Part shown: positions 44,401-53,318 of the stretch, in pieces | How the letters are laid out: every line of letters starts with the position of its first letter | How positions within the stretch are numbered: the first letter of the stretch is position 1 | Source: Lachnospiraceae bacterium | Lineage (GTDB): Bacteria > Bacillota > Clostridia > Lachnospirales > Lachnospiraceae | Assembly: GCA_017457865.1 (NCBI GenBank) | Contig: JAFTGN010000098.1 | Span: 111,254-175,253 of the forward strand | DNA length: 64,000 bases | Reading direction: 5' to 3' | Notes under the pieces: generated by a model | The model's input: the letters and a program-made list of their open reading frames with translations, nothing else | Databases searched by the model: none | What the model was told of the DNA's origin: nothing | Program-made: the position numbers and the translations under genes

Positions 44401-46231
44401 CTCCCAGTTCTTTCTGCTTCTTATCCAGATACGCTTCCGCAATCTGGTTGATACCTTCATTTAGGAACGCGGCGCTGCCCATGGCCGGCTCACATATGGT
44501 CAAGTGAAGAATCTCATCGGCAGTCTTGCCTTCAAGCAGTTCCTTCAGCGCATACTTCACCAGGCACTTTGTCAGCACTTCCGGTGTGTAATAAGAGGCA
44601 GACTTTTCCCTCTCGCGTCCGGCAAGGCGATAGATGAAAGTGCCTTTTTCGTATTTACGGAGCTGCCCCTTCTTGTACTTGCCGTCAGGGTCATCTTTCT
44701 CATAACGGACACGCTCGTCCTCGGTATACTGATCCAGTTCTTCCTCTGCCACAAAATATCCGACATCCAGCTCATTAAAGCTATCCCCGGCACGCTTTAC
44801 CTCGAACAGGGTATGCTCCGCAATGAAGCCTCTGTAGGAAAGCAGAGCCTCGTAAACGGAACCCATCTGGTTGATGCCAAGATTGGCATATGAAATACGC
44901 CCGCGGCGGTCGTTCCTTTTGCCGGTTTCACGAGTCAGACTCATGAGGTCAATGATGCGAAGCATGACGCTGTTACGCAGCTTTGCCGCTGTGATCATCT
45001 TCGTATATTCCGGATCAAAGATATGCGCCTTCAGAGGAGCGATCACGAACATGTCGTGGAGGCTCTCCTCCTGGGAGTATTTCAGCACTTCCTCTTCGGT
45101 TGCAGGATAGCCGTTGTAGATCAGGTCATACAGCTTGGAGAGGGTCTCATGCAGATAGTAGCCGCTGCCGACTTCCGTTACTTCATCACGGATATCATCC
45201 GCAATGTCCCGCAGGCTTTCCAGTGAATATCCCGTAAGATAGGACTGTGCCTTGATTGGCGCATAGCCCAGTTCCGGGCGCGCTTCAATAAACAGCAAAA
45301 AGAGCATACGGTACATATACCGCAGACACTCAATGGTCAGCTGTCCGGCATCCACAGGATCAGCATTCAAATCCCGCCCCTGACGTGTTGCCATATCATA
45401 AAGAACTTCATTTCCGAGAAGCTCGATACTCTCACGCAGGGCATATTTCAAATCCTGCGATACACCTGCAGCGTGCTTCTGAGAGTTTGCATCCAGCTCG
45501 TCAAGCAGAGCTGTTCCTTCCTCCGGGCAGAGGCTGTTCCTGTGAAGGAGCACAGCCATCGCCTGCAGGGTAGATTCCTCATGGCGGCTGAATATCTCTT
45601 CCAGTTCAAATTGCAGGTAACGCTTCTCATTCCACTTATTACGGTCGATCAGTGCGATCTGGTTCATTCCGATAAGGATGACAAAGCGCGGCGGCTCCGC
45701 CTGTCCGAACAGCATCTTTGTAACAAGGTCTTCATTCGGAATAGCTGTCAGGCTTTCTGCGGAGACTGTATTCAGTCCTTCCTCACCGATTCCTTGCACA
45801 GAGAAGCAGTACTTATCAAGGATAGCCGCTTCTTTATCATCCGAGGTCGCCAGCAGAACCCACAGCGCGGGTGCACCGTTTGGCTTATTCAGTTCCAGAT
45901 ACACAGGAACTTTGGTGGTATCATCAATATCGACCCACTCAGGCTCTGCCTTCGGGTATCCCAGGGCAGACAGATATATATCTGCAAGGTTTCGGATGTT
46001 TGCCAGGGTCTGTGTGTCAAATTTGGAGCGAAGGAACCTGTCGTGGATAGGATAATACTGCCTTGCTGCATCACGAAGCAGCGCCCACGGTGTGCGCACT
46101 TCCTCACTTTCCTTCGCCTCCGCCCGCCACTTTGAAATGGTATCGGACGCATTCTCCTCAAAGATGGAGGAGAAATAATGGTTGGTATAGTATTCGTTCT
46201 GGTTTGTAATACCGGTTAAATCCATGCTCAT
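41441..46231 (-). CDS. Eco57I-like adenine-specific DNA methyltransferase (DrmMI/PglX-like)
   Basis: A 1596-residue N6-adenine methyltransferase. The SAM site is E-P-A-M-G-S-A-A-F-L near residue 580, and the catalytic motif is N-P-P-W near 964. Long N- and C-terminal regions are suited to target recognition, as in Eco57I, PglX and DISARM DrmMI. It should mark host DNA so that the partner helicases and nucleases spare it. The ATG overlaps the stop of the SNF2 gene (ATGA). Oddly, bases 42115-42222 (near residue 1350) contain nested perfect inverted repeats without breaking the frame. Confidence 0.9.
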   Translation of the reverse strand: MSMDLTGITNQNEYYTNHYFSSIFEENASDTISKWRAEAKESEEVRTPWALLRDAARQYYPIHDRFLRSKFDTQTLANIRNLADIYLSALGYPKAEPEWVDIDDTTKVPVYLELNKPNGAPALWVLLATSDDKEAAILDKYCFSVQGIGEEGLNTVSAESLTAIPNEDLVTKMLFGQAEPPRFVILIGMNQIALIDRNKWNEKRYLQFELEEIFSRHEESTLQAMAVLLHRNSLCPEEGTALLDELDANSQKHAAGVSQDLKYALRESIELLGNEVLYDMATRQGRDLNADPVDAGQLTIECLRYMYRMLFLLFIEARPELGYAPIKAQSYLTGYSLESLRDIADDIRDEVTEVGSGYYLHETLSKLYDLIYNGYPATEEEVLKYSQEESLHDMFVIAPLKAHIFDPEYTKMITAAKLRNSVMLRIIDLMSLTRETGKRNDRRGRISYANLGINQMGSVYEALLSYRGFIAEHTLFEVKRAGDSFNELDVGYFVAEEELDQYTEDERVRYEKDDPDGKYKKGQLRKYEKGTFIYRLAGREREKSASYYTPEVLTKCLVKYALKELLEGKTADEILHLTICEPAMGSAAFLNEGINQIAEAYLDKKQKELGEMIPAEKRLQELQKVKMYIADRNVYGIDLNPVAVELAEVSLWLNTIYEGGFVPWFGTQLVNGNSLIGARRQCYQESALTATSKGLHWYENAPERVPLGTERKKRRGNAQIYHFLLGDPGMCSYSDKVIKSLEPDNIKKMKDWNKKFTAPYSMSDIETLRGLSEVIDELWENQIKLRQTVEEETQDKLSVYGYSDTVADSHTTIRQKDQIYSKLYKSEHMKNAGPYARLKFAMDYWCALWFWPIDKADMLPSRSEFLNDMNLILVGTFSTKGNDNMLMYRQLSLFPTEQDEILAKIDKLFPGQNVVDIDNLCTLFPRLALVREFAEQNHFMHWELEFADLFKERGGFDLVIGNPPWVKIEWKEQNILSDHQPLFALRNYSATQITKERAMTLESNEVRIAYFHEYAQTDGQKTYLNSIQNYPQLVGQKANLYKCFLPQAWAFTSLDGISAFVHPNGVFEDSNGGQLREVLYPRIRRNFRFINELRLFNDVHHETGYGLSVYGKPEHVNFDLISKLYDPSSIEICYETNPGTDKDRTIKINGWVVSGNRDRIIHISEKELKLFAKVFDDSDKWKEAHLPDIYCKQLIDVLERFVDQQRKLGDIQDEVFTTQFWNETIDKSNGVICEEKNGDYTISEFPETIGSVIYSAPNIGSLNPYGSTTRHLYRVNSDYDRVDLTAIPEDYLIRCKYRPGVSMDKYYQGIPESPWGKVTDFYRIVSREFVGCDSERTLTCAIAPRAIAHVNAVFSACIKNCIDMVCLAGCEASVPYDFFVKCIGKRHINYSTYMLFPLFEGEKHLDIVARTLLMNCLSVYYRDLWKDCWHDAFKLERWSKDDSRLSQSRFGALTSEWNWNMPLHTDYERRQALIELDVLVAMALGMTLEQLKTIYRIQFPILQQYEADTWYDANGRIVFANNRSLTNVGFSRPEWENNIKGAPAGQKFYRTITDDTMPGGPVERTIEYVAPFDRCDREQDYETAWKFFEEKYGGVK
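42115..42222. repeat. Nested perfect inverted repeats within the methyltransferase gene
   Basis: Three adjacent foldbacks: 42115-42137 (10-bp stem TTGCCTCGCA, 3-nt loop), 42140-42187 (18-bp stem CATGTCAATGCAGTTTTT, 12-nt loop) and 42178-42222 (19-bp stem CATTGACATGTGCTATCGC, 7-nt loop). The second and third share a 10-bp arm, so only one of those two can form at a time. The frame stays open through all of them. Confidence 0.95.
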
Positions 46232-49050
46232 TTCGATACTCCCTTCAGAACCGTCACGATCCGTATGTAAGGATTATTCTGAATGCTCAGAGTGTCGGTT
46301 ACCCAGTTGGTAAACTTATCAAACAGCTCATCGACCATGCGTTCTTGTTCGCTCTTTTTCCTCTCGCTCTCAAAAAGAGAGAGCTGATAGTATTTATGCT
46401 TTTCTTCCAATGAGGCGAGCTTGTCCAGCTCTTCATCAAGCAGAGGATTCATGCGGTCGGAATACTGCTCATAAAACATCTGCATATGCTCTTTTGCGTG
46501 TTCCACCACATCCGGCAGGAGCCCGGCCGCTTCGCTCACGCTATCTTCTGTCAGCGCATTGCTGTTCGGAATGCTGATATTTCGGAAGTTTGTACGTTTT
46601 AGCGCTTCGTTCATCGAAAGACTCCCTTCGTATTTTCCATCCTCATAAACAAGCCCGAACCACTCATCCACCAGCGGAGTAGACCTCTTATTCGGAATGC
46701 TGCCGGTGACGATGAATATCGTTTCTGACGGTTTCAGAAGATCCGGCAGTCCTACAATGGGTGCTTCGCCTCTGCCGTAAAGTAAACCAGCCTTATCATT
46801 TACCCAGGTGAACAGCGGATGCAATTTCCAGAGGTACTGCACCTTCGGCCATGCCGTTTCTGCCATGTTGTTCTGCATACTGCGTTTCATCTCAGACATA
46901 CAGAATGCCTTGTCATCCGAAAGACGCATATAGTCACCCTGCGGCATAGCTTCTTCCGGCAACAACGCAGTAAGGCGCTTTCTCATATCCGGCGTAATCA
47001 TGACTTCCAGCCCGGATACAGTCTGCATACGTTCCACAGGATGGCTTTCCGATCGGTTGAGGAACGCAAATGCCTGATTCAGATAATCAATATCCGAGAA
47101 CAGCGTTTCATCGGATTTTACCTGTACGGGTGCCTCGTCCTCTACTGACGCAGCCATCAATGCCTCAAACGGATCAAATTCATCCTCGCCGCTGTCGAGT
47201 ATGCTTTCAAATGCCGAAGCGTCGGCACCGCCTTCAATGGCATCGGAAACAACAAGTTCCTCATCCGGGGTGGAGAACTTGCCAAGCAAGAGTGCCGGGT
47301 CTCCGATATTCTTAAGAGCCTGCTCTTCTTTCGTAATCAATATCTCGATGATGCGCATATCGCCCTTGATACGGGGATTTGTGCTTTCAATGAGCATATA
47401 GCGGATGTCAGGACGCTGTTTCTGGCCATAGCGGTCGATACGTCCGTTACGCTGCTGAAACACCATAAGCGACCATGGGATGTCAAAATGGATAAGTCTG
47501 TGGCTCAAGTAATGCAGGTTCAAACCCTCGGACGCCACATCGGATGCCACCAGCACACGAATCGGGGATTCCTCGCGTCCGAAGTTTTCAACGATGGTCT
47601 GCTGCTCCGCATCACTCATGCCGCCGCTGATTTCCTGAATGGCACCGTTCTTCAGATTCAAGTCTTTCTGAAGCTGGGCGGCGAGATATTTCATCGTCTC
47701 GATACGCTCGGTGAAGATGACAACACGGTCATCCGTCTGCGCAGTCCATCCGTATTCCTTGCTGCGGAGAAGGGACAAAAGCTGCTGATACCGTGAAAAG
47801 TCGGCGGGCTCGATTCTCGCCAATGCCTCACGGAGTTCTTCCAATGCATGGATGTCCTTAATCTCATCATCCGCATATTTCTTCTTCAGTTTGCTGAGCC
47901 TTGCATCAATGCTCTTTATACAAGCAGCCGGACTGGAAAAGAGTGACTTCTCCAAGCCGGTTTTGAAGAGCTGCCCCTGCGCTCTGGTTTTGTTAAGATC
48001 CATTTGCAGCTGCATCTGGGCAAAGATATCAAAAGCGTACTCTTCCTTTGTGGAAGCCTTGCACCGTTCCAGTTCAATCCTGCGCTCAAGGAACGAGCCG
48101 CTGACCTGGTCTTTCACGTCCTTCTTAAAACGGCGGACGCACAGCCCTTTGATATCTTCTTTGGCGTAATCATCTGGATTGGCGATTGCGGTCGGATCGA
48201 GCATATTCATAAGAGACGCAAAACTCTTCGCACGTCCGTCATGAGGCGTTGCCGACAGCATGATCATCGTATCGGAACGGTCTGCCAGCAGTTTTGCCAG
48301 CCTTGCACGCTGAGCCTGACGATCGCCACGTTCCGCAACATTCTGTGCCTCGTCAATGACAATGATATCCCAGTAAGCGTTTTCCAGATGGGTGCGATAC
48401 TCAACATCCCTCTTCAAAGTATCGATGGACACTATGGTCTTGTCGTAATAAAAGAACGGGTTATAGTTGGATGGCAGTTTCGCACGGATATCATGTATCT
48501 TCCTGGAATCCAGGCGCACAAGGGGGATGGTGAAGCGGTTCCACATTTCCTTCTGGAACTGCGTCATCATACTCTTTACCGTAACGACAAGGATTCTCTT
48601 TCCCTTGCCGCGGGCAATCAGCTCACTCATGAGGATGCCAGCCTCCAGTGTCTTGCCAAGACCAACGGTATCGGCAATCAGAATTCGCTGGCGCGGTCTG
48701 CGGAGCGAAATCTGCGCAGGCTCAAGCTGATAAGGCATAAGGTCCATTGCTGCCTTATCTCCAATATGTAAATCCGTGTCAGTCGGAATCTGCTGTCGCC
48801 ACTGACTCTCCAGATACAGCTGTGTTCTCCGAAAATGAGAAGATGTATCTGGAATCAAATGTACCTCCGCTGGATTGACAACTTTGATGTCCTCAAGATC
48901 AGTCAGGAAAATGACTTCCCTATCTTTCACTAGCGCAGAGATACCAACGCAATGTAGTGTCTGGTTTCCCAAATTGTTTTTCTCTATCTTTTTGACCATC
49001 CATTCTTCATCCCGAATGATTATTCTCATGCCAGGTGCATAATCAACCAT
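46228..49050 (-). CDS. SNF2/HepA-like helicase (DrmD-like)
   Basis: A 940-residue superfamily II ATPase: Walker A D-T-V-G-L-G-K-T near residue 130, D-E-A-Q near 233, S-A-T-P-H-D-G near 265. The C-terminal helicase half has D-V-A-S-E-G-L-N-L and Q-R-N-G-R-I-D-R-Y-G-Q. It resembles the RapA/HepA branch used as DrmD in class 1 DISARM. It is the first large gene of the operon and overlaps the methylase gene by 4 bp. AAAGGAG lies upstream of the start. Confidence 0.9.
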   Translation of the reverse strand: MVDYAPGMRIIIRDEEWMVKKIEKNNLGNQTLHCVGISALVKDREVIFLTDLEDIKVVNPAEVHLIPDTSSHFRRTQLYLESQWRQQIPTDTDLHIGDKAAMDLMPYQLEPAQISLRRPRQRILIADTVGLGKTLEAGILMSELIARGKGKRILVVTVKSMMTQFQKEMWNRFTIPLVRLDSRKIHDIRAKLPSNYNPFFYYDKTIVSIDTLKRDVEYRTHLENAYWDIIVIDEAQNVAERGDRQAQRARLAKLLADRSDTMIMLSATPHDGRAKSFASLMNMLDPTAIANPDDYAKEDIKGLCVRRFKKDVKDQVSGSFLERRIELERCKASTKEEYAFDIFAQMQLQMDLNKTRAQGQLFKTGLEKSLFSSPAACIKSIDARLSKLKKKYADDEIKDIHALEELREALARIEPADFSRYQQLLSLLRSKEYGWTAQTDDRVVIFTERIETMKYLAAQLQKDLNLKNGAIQEISGGMSDAEQQTIVENFGREESPIRVLVASDVASEGLNLHYLSHRLIHFDIPWSLMVFQQRNGRIDRYGQKQRPDIRYMLIESTNPRIKGDMRIIEILITKEEQALKNIGDPALLLGKFSTPDEELVVSDAIEGGADASAFESILDSGEDEFDPFEALMAASVEDEAPVQVKSDETLFSDIDYLNQAFAFLNRSESHPVERMQTVSGLEVMITPDMRKRLTALLPEEAMPQGDYMRLSDDKAFCMSEMKRSMQNNMAETAWPKVQYLWKLHPLFTWVNDKAGLLYGRGEAPIVGLPDLLKPSETIFIVTGSIPNKRSTPLVDEWFGLVYEDGKYEGSLSMNEALKRTNFRNISIPNSNALTEDSVSEAAGLLPDVVEHAKEHMQMFYEQYSDRMNPLLDEELDKLASLEEKHKYYQLSLFESERKKSEQERMVDELFDKFTNWVTDTLSIQNNPYIRIVTVLKGVSK

Positions 49051-49067
49051 TGATATTACTCCTTTTG

Positions 49068-49193
49068 CTAGTATGCCTTTATTTTGAAACAGTTATTTTG
49101 TCTAGTTTTATCACGTCCGTATTCTTTAACTATCCATTTATTAGCTAATGCTTTCCTCCATTTATTATAATTATAATCGATATACATCTTCAT
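49068..49193 (-). CDS. Possible small basic protein upstream of the SNF2 gene
   Basis: A 41-codon frame (MKMYIDYNYNKWRKALANKW, then K-E-Y-G-R-D-K-T-R-Q) with AGAGGAG upstream, ending 17 bp before the SNF2-type start. It may be a genuine leader peptide gene or the last scrap of a decayed gene, since similar protein-like fragments lie further upstream. Not recognised. Confidence 0.4.
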   Translation of the reverse strand: MKMYIDYNYNKWRKALANKWIVKEYGRDKTRQNNCFKIKAY

Positions 49194-49250
49194 TTCGCTC
49201 CTCTTTTGATACACATCATCATGTTACAACACTGCTGTTGCTTCACGTAT

Positions 49251-49385
49251 TCAACTATCATTCGAAATCTCTCTATAACAGTTCCCGACCGTTTCATCAT
49301 TAGCATAATGTAAACCATCATCCAAGCCATACAAGACCTTTAAGTTATACTGTTTATTCTTGTCTACGTACTTATTGAATCCTGT
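49251..49385 (-). pseudogene. Decayed gene fragment
   Basis: A stop-bounded frame without a start codon reads clearly protein-like (F-N-K-Y-V-D-K-N-K-Q-Y-N-L-K-V-L-Y-G-L-D, H-Y-A-N-D-E-T-V-G-N). Other frames just upstream give further protein-like pieces (M-S-P-I-R-I-P-N-N-M-K-L-S-F-F). The 49068-49565 stretch looks like a frameshifted, eroded gene. No family was recognised. Confidence 0.4.
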
Positions 49386-49565
49386 TTATCTCACAACTGT
49401 ACTGATGATTCATCATCTTCTTGTAACGCAAAAAAAGACAATTTCATATTATTTGGTATGCGGATAGGTGACATTGCGATGAAAATAGATATAATGTGTC
49501 AGTATAAATGTTCGTTTGACCAAATTGCCTTTCGCCAGTGCATTCTATCACTTATGTTATTACAA

Positions 49566-49757
49566 TCATACCTTGACTATCCTCCAAATCTGTTCACTCA
49601 TGATAAGCAAGCTACTGATGCCCCTATTGGATAAAGTATCATCGATCCAATAATCTATTGCCGAGATGTGCTCCAATAAAACACAAACTGTATTTATGCC
49701 ACTAACATTTACAGTTTTTTGTTTTCCGTTTCCCCATTGTATATCACTCATGCACAT
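49566..49757 (-). CDS. Hypothetical small protein
   Basis: A frame of about 60 codons (MSDIQWGNGKQKTVNVSG, then I-N-T-V-C-V-L-L-E-H) without a good ribosome site, so it may also be a fragment. It is of interest because a perfect 22-bp palindrome lies about 20-40 bp upstream of its start. Not recognised. Confidence 0.3.
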   Translation of the reverse strand: MCMSDIQWGNGKQKTVNVSGINTVCVLLEHISAIDYWIDDTLSNRGISSLLIMSEQIWRIVKV

Positions 49758-49778
49758 TACACTATTTTACCAAGTTTT

Positions 49779-49800
49779 ATGTGAAACTATAGTTTCACAT
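49779..49800. promoter_or_regulatory. Perfect 22-bp palindrome, operator-like
   Basis: The half site ATGTGAAACTA is followed directly by its reverse complement. A second palindrome, TTCCAAAATTGGAA, is at 49825-49838, with a minus-strand TATACT between them. This looks like an autoregulated promoter whose regulator gene has been lost or truncated. Confidence 0.55.
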
Positions 49801-50092
49801 ACATATTTCAGTATACCAAAAAAATTCCAAAATTGGAACAATTTTTCTACAAAAAAAGACATGATTCTCAAAACCATGCCATTTAAAAGTCACATTGTAT
49901 TATTCAACAACTTTTATGGATCGATATTTTAATCGTTCAAAAACTTATCAACCCTCTTTCTCCTATCATACAATATATTTTTCCAACTCTGGATACTCTG
50001 CCAAATGTGAGCGCACATAGCTTCTTTTAAATCCTGCAAATGCACTTTCTCTACGCAATAAAATACGCATTTTCTGATTTGCTGATGTCGAA

Positions 50093-50302
50093 TCAGGATT
50101 TTTCTGGCTCATATACCACTACATTTTCCAAGCCGCTTGCCACAAACGGAGAATGTGTGGTTACAATAAACTGTAGATTGGGGAACATCTCTGTCAGAAA
50201 AGGCAAGATGCTTCTTTGCAGTTCCAGATGCAGATGCGTCTCAATTTCATCAATCAACACGATACCTTCCAAAGTCTTTTCTACCGTCACATCCTTTTGC
50301 AA
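50093..50302 (-). pseudogene. AAA ATPase, C-terminal fragment
   Basis: Sixty-nine codons with the Walker B region and the following strand of RecF/OLD-like AAA ATPases (I-V-L-I-D-E-I-E-T-H-L-H, then F-I-V-T-T-H-S-P-F-V-A-S). It is cut off from its N-terminal half by the ISAs1 remnant and ends early at YEPEKS. It belongs with 50683-51189. The DNA downstream to 49930 holds only weak protein-like scraps. Confidence 0.75.
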
Positions 50303-50619
50303 ACAGTCTTCAGTGCTTCTCCCTCATTACGGTTCAGCATCTCCTGCCATTTCTGATATAACTGCTGCATGGCATCCGGTGAGATCATTCCGAAGACCCG
50401 GCTGAGGGTATCATGAGATGGTATCCCATTCTTTAATTCGATATATTTTTTCAGATACTCTTCATGATAATGGGCAAAATACTCCATCTCCACCCAGTCA
50501 TCCACATTTGCCAGTGTTGCAAAAAGAACGATCACAATAATATCCTTTAACTTATGGCGTACTTTCTTTTCCTGACGCATATCCTCGATATAATCCATCC
50601 GCTCCAACAGCTCATCCAT
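50287..50619 (-). pseudogene. ISAs1-family transposase, N-terminal fragment
   Basis: About 100 residues match the start of ISAs1/H-repeat transposases (V-R-H-K-L-K-D-I-I-V-I-V-L-F-A-T-L-A, D-D-W-V-E-M-E, G-I-P-S-H-D-T-L-S-R-V-F). The frame then runs into the ATPase sequence (A-L-K-T-V-C-K-R-M) and stops. About three quarters of the transposase and its DDE residues are missing, so it is dead. Confidence 0.8.
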
Positions 50620-50682
50620 TGCTTCAAATCCCCCTTTTTCTTACTATCATACCAGAAAAAAGAGGATTTGTTCACAATTTGT

Positions 50683-51189
50683 TTACTCATGCGTTTGTCC
50701 TGTTCGCAAAGCATCTTCAAATTGCTGAAACCAATCTTCGATTCTACTTTCTGTATCAGCATCCCCTTCGTTTTTTGCATAAATCTGCTGTGTTTTTAGA
50801 TGAACCATATATTTCAATAAATCTGTGGTGGGGTTTTCTTCCATCCCATATACATTTTTTAATTGAACTTCTTCCACTCCACGAGGAAGTGAAATTTCAG
50901 TTGTTCTACTTGCTGAAAAATATGCGGTAATAAACGTTCCCTCAAGATAACAAGAATGGATGTTACCATCACTAAACTGCGCAAAAACACCAGAAGATAG
51001 AGCTTTGATCCCATTCTGAATCATTTCCAAAAAAGAACGCAACGCCTCCAACACACTTGTTTTTCCCGATCCATTTTTACCGGTTAAAATCAGATGTTGG
51101 CGTTTTTCTTTATTCAATTCTATTTGTATATCTTTCAAATGTCTTACTTGTTCAATATATATTTTTGTAATATAATGCTCCACCCACAT
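50683..51189 (-). pseudogene. AAA ATPase, N-terminal fragment
   Basis: The N-terminal part of a RecF/SMC-like ATPase: Walker A G-K-N-G-S-G-K-T near residue 42, with the typical opening I-Y-I-E-Q-V-R-H-L-K. It ends at GQTHE where the IS remnant begins, leaving out the signature and Walker B regions that reappear at 50093-50302. The intact gene probably encoded a stand-alone defence-type ATPase. Confidence 0.75.
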
Positions 51190-51217
51190 AACTCCTTCTG
51201 ATCTACAATATATCCCC

Positions 51218-51745
51218 TTACTCCACGTAAAATACTCTGTCTTCTTTCCGCTTTGCAGCCTGCGGCACTTCCCCATCCACATACCCGATTGCGCAGTGTC
51301 CGATGCCTTCCCATTCTCCCGGCACACCCAGATCTGCCAGAAGCTTCTGATAGGTGTCCATCTGAAATTCCTCTTTGGCCCGATGAATCCAGATACTTCC
51401 AAGACCCAGGGAATGTGCCGCCAGCATCAGATTGCCCATGACCAGACTGCCGTCATAAATGCTGGTAGGCCAGTTTTTATTGCCAAGCACCACCAGGATC
51501 ACCGGTGCCCCATAAAAAGGATCAAACCCTTCCTGCCACCCTCCGATCTTGCAATTATCTGCGGCAATCTTGTCCCGCAGTTCCCGATTGGTTACTGCAA
51601 GAGTGATCACTGCCTGCTGTCCTTTTCCGCTTGCAGCATACAGACCTGCTTCTAAAATCTGGTCGATCAGTTCCTTTGGCGGCATTTCTGCCTGAAATTT
51701 CCGGATACTTCTTCTCTCCTTCATTGCTTTGATCACTTCGTTCAT
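51218..51745 (-). CDS. Nitroreductase family protein
   Basis: A 175-residue FMN-dependent NAD(P)H oxidoreductase. It has the N-terminal R-R-S-I-R-K-F motif that binds FMN phosphate, A-A-S-G-K-G-Q-Q-A near residue 40 and G-L-G-S-I-W-I near 120. Family members reduce nitroaromatics, quinones or flavins. The substrate is unknown. It is a single-gene unit facing away from the WYL regulator. Confidence 0.9.
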   Translation of the reverse strand: MNEVIKAMKERRSIRKFQAEMPPKELIDQILEAGLYAASGKGQQAVITLAVTNRELRDKIAADNCKIGGWQEGFDPFYGAPVILVVLGNKNWPTSIYDGSLVMGNLMLAAHSLGLGSIWIHRAKEEFQMDTYQKLLADLGVPGEWEGIGHCAIGYVDGEVPQAAKRKEDRVFYVE

Positions 51746-52149
51746 ATGATACCTCCATTTTTATATGACTATTTTCATATTTTCTTTTTCGTGCTGGTCC
51801 TGTTCGTATGAAAATATATCTCCTTCACTCCATACTCCGCAAGAACACATACCAGCACCACAGTTCATACAACATTTCTTTTTGATGTACTTCCCAACGA
51901 ATCATCCTCATATTTTGTACATTGTACTGTCTATAGTTTACAACAGAATACAGAAAAAGACAATAACAAATCAGCTGCCACTGCACAATATATTCTCATT
52001 TCTACATCTCATCTAACCATCTTGCGAAAGTTTTGTTTCCTTTTGACTTTATACTTATCATATATCTCTTAAAAATATTTTCTTTTATTTCTTCCTTTTT
52101 TCCACATTTTATGATATACTCACATCAAATACCTACTTCGGAGGAAATT
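51746..52149. other. Divergent control region of nitroreductase and WYL genes
   Basis: 404 bp without a supported gene. It is AT-rich and holds the palindrome-like TGTACATTGTAC near 51918 on the nitroreductase side, and a plus-strand TATACT near 52115 ahead of the WYL gene. Confidence 0.4.
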
Positions 52150-53148
52150 ATGGCAAAAGGAACCAACCAAAAATCAAAACTGCTTTATCTTGCAAAGATT
52201 TTTTCTGAACAAACAGACGACGAACATAAACTGACTATGCCGGAAATCATTTCTCGTCTTCAGGCATATGACATAAATGCGGACCGCAAAACGCTTTATC
52301 AGGATTTCGAGGAATTGCGTGTTTTTGGTTTGGACATCATCATGGAAAAAGATGGGCGAAACACTTACTATTTTCTCGGCTCCCGCATGTTTGAATTGCC
52401 GGAATTAAAGCTGCTGGTAGATTCCGTGCAGTCAGCCAAGTTTATCACCAATAAAAAATCCGCAGAATTGATCAAAAAGTTAGAAAGTCTTACCAGCGTC
52501 CATCAGGCAAAACAATTACAACGTCAGGTCTTCATTTCCGGTCGAAATAAAGTTGCAAATGAAAACATTTATTACAACGTAGACCAGCTGCATGAAGCAA
52601 TCAATTCCAATGCACAGATTTGCTTTCACTACTATCAATGGAATGTGCAAAAGGAACGTGAACTTCGAAAAAACGGTGCCTGGTATCAGGTCAGTCCTTG
52701 GGGGCTGATCTGGGACAATGAAAATTACTATTTAATCGGTTATGATGCACAGGCGGATAAAATCAAACATTATCGTGTAGATAAAATGCTGGACATCTCT
52801 ATCTCCTCAGAAAAGCGGGAAGGCAATGCCCAGTTTCAGGCATTCAATCTTCCACTTTACAGCAAAGTTTTATTTGGCATGTATGGGGGCGCAGAAACAC
52901 GAGTCACATTAGAAGCCAAGAACAGTATGGCCAATATTCTGATTGACCGTTTCGGAACTGATATTACACTCCATCCCATTGATGCAGAGCATTTTCGGGT
53001 TTCTGTAGAAGTGGCTGTCAGCAACCAATTTTTCGGTTGGATCATCGCTCTGGGAGATGGAATCCAGATTACTGGTCCCCAATCCGTGGTAGACCAGATG
53101 AGCCAATTAACCCAACAACTGGCAAAACGATATCCTTCTGTACGATAA
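52150..53148 (+). CDS. WYL-domain transcriptional regulator
   Basis: A 332-residue regulator. An N-terminal DeoR-like winged helix (about 1-75; M-P-E-I-I-S-R-L, then D-R-K-T-L-Y-Q-D-F) precedes a WYL domain (about 145-230; A-W-Y-Q-V-S-P-W-G-L-I-W). A C-terminal WCX-like extension follows. WYL proteins sense nucleic acid or nucleotide ligands and often regulate defence or DNA-damage genes. The ATG at 52150 lies behind CGGAGGAAA; the frame upstream is untranslated. Targets are unknown, with nitroreductase the nearest candidate. Confidence 0.9.
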   Translation: MAKGTNQKSKLLYLAKIFSEQTDDEHKLTMPEIISRLQAYDINADRKTLYQDFEELRVFGLDIIMEKDGRNTYYFLGSRMFELPELKLLVDSVQSAKFITNKKSAELIKKLESLTSVHQAKQLQRQVFISGRNKVANENIYYNVDQLHEAINSNAQICFHYYQWNVQKERELRKNGAWYQVSPWGLIWDNENYYLIGYDAQADKIKHYRVDKMLDISISSEKREGNAQFQAFNLPLYSKVLFGMYGGAETRVTLEAKNSMANILIDRFGTDITLHPIDAEHFRVSVEVAVSNQFFGWIIALGDGIQITGPQSVVDQMSQLTQQLAKRYPSVR

Positions 53149-53318
53149 CATGTTTGCTATCAACTTTCACAAATAAGGTTGACAGCGGTGCAGAGGACGA
53201 AGTTTAGATTCGTTAGACTATCTTCTTGATTATTGTTGGCCATATTAAAAATGGTGGGTGTTTTTTGGGACACTTTCTTTGCTAAACTGGTATCATATCA
53301 AACAGAGGAGGCATCGCC

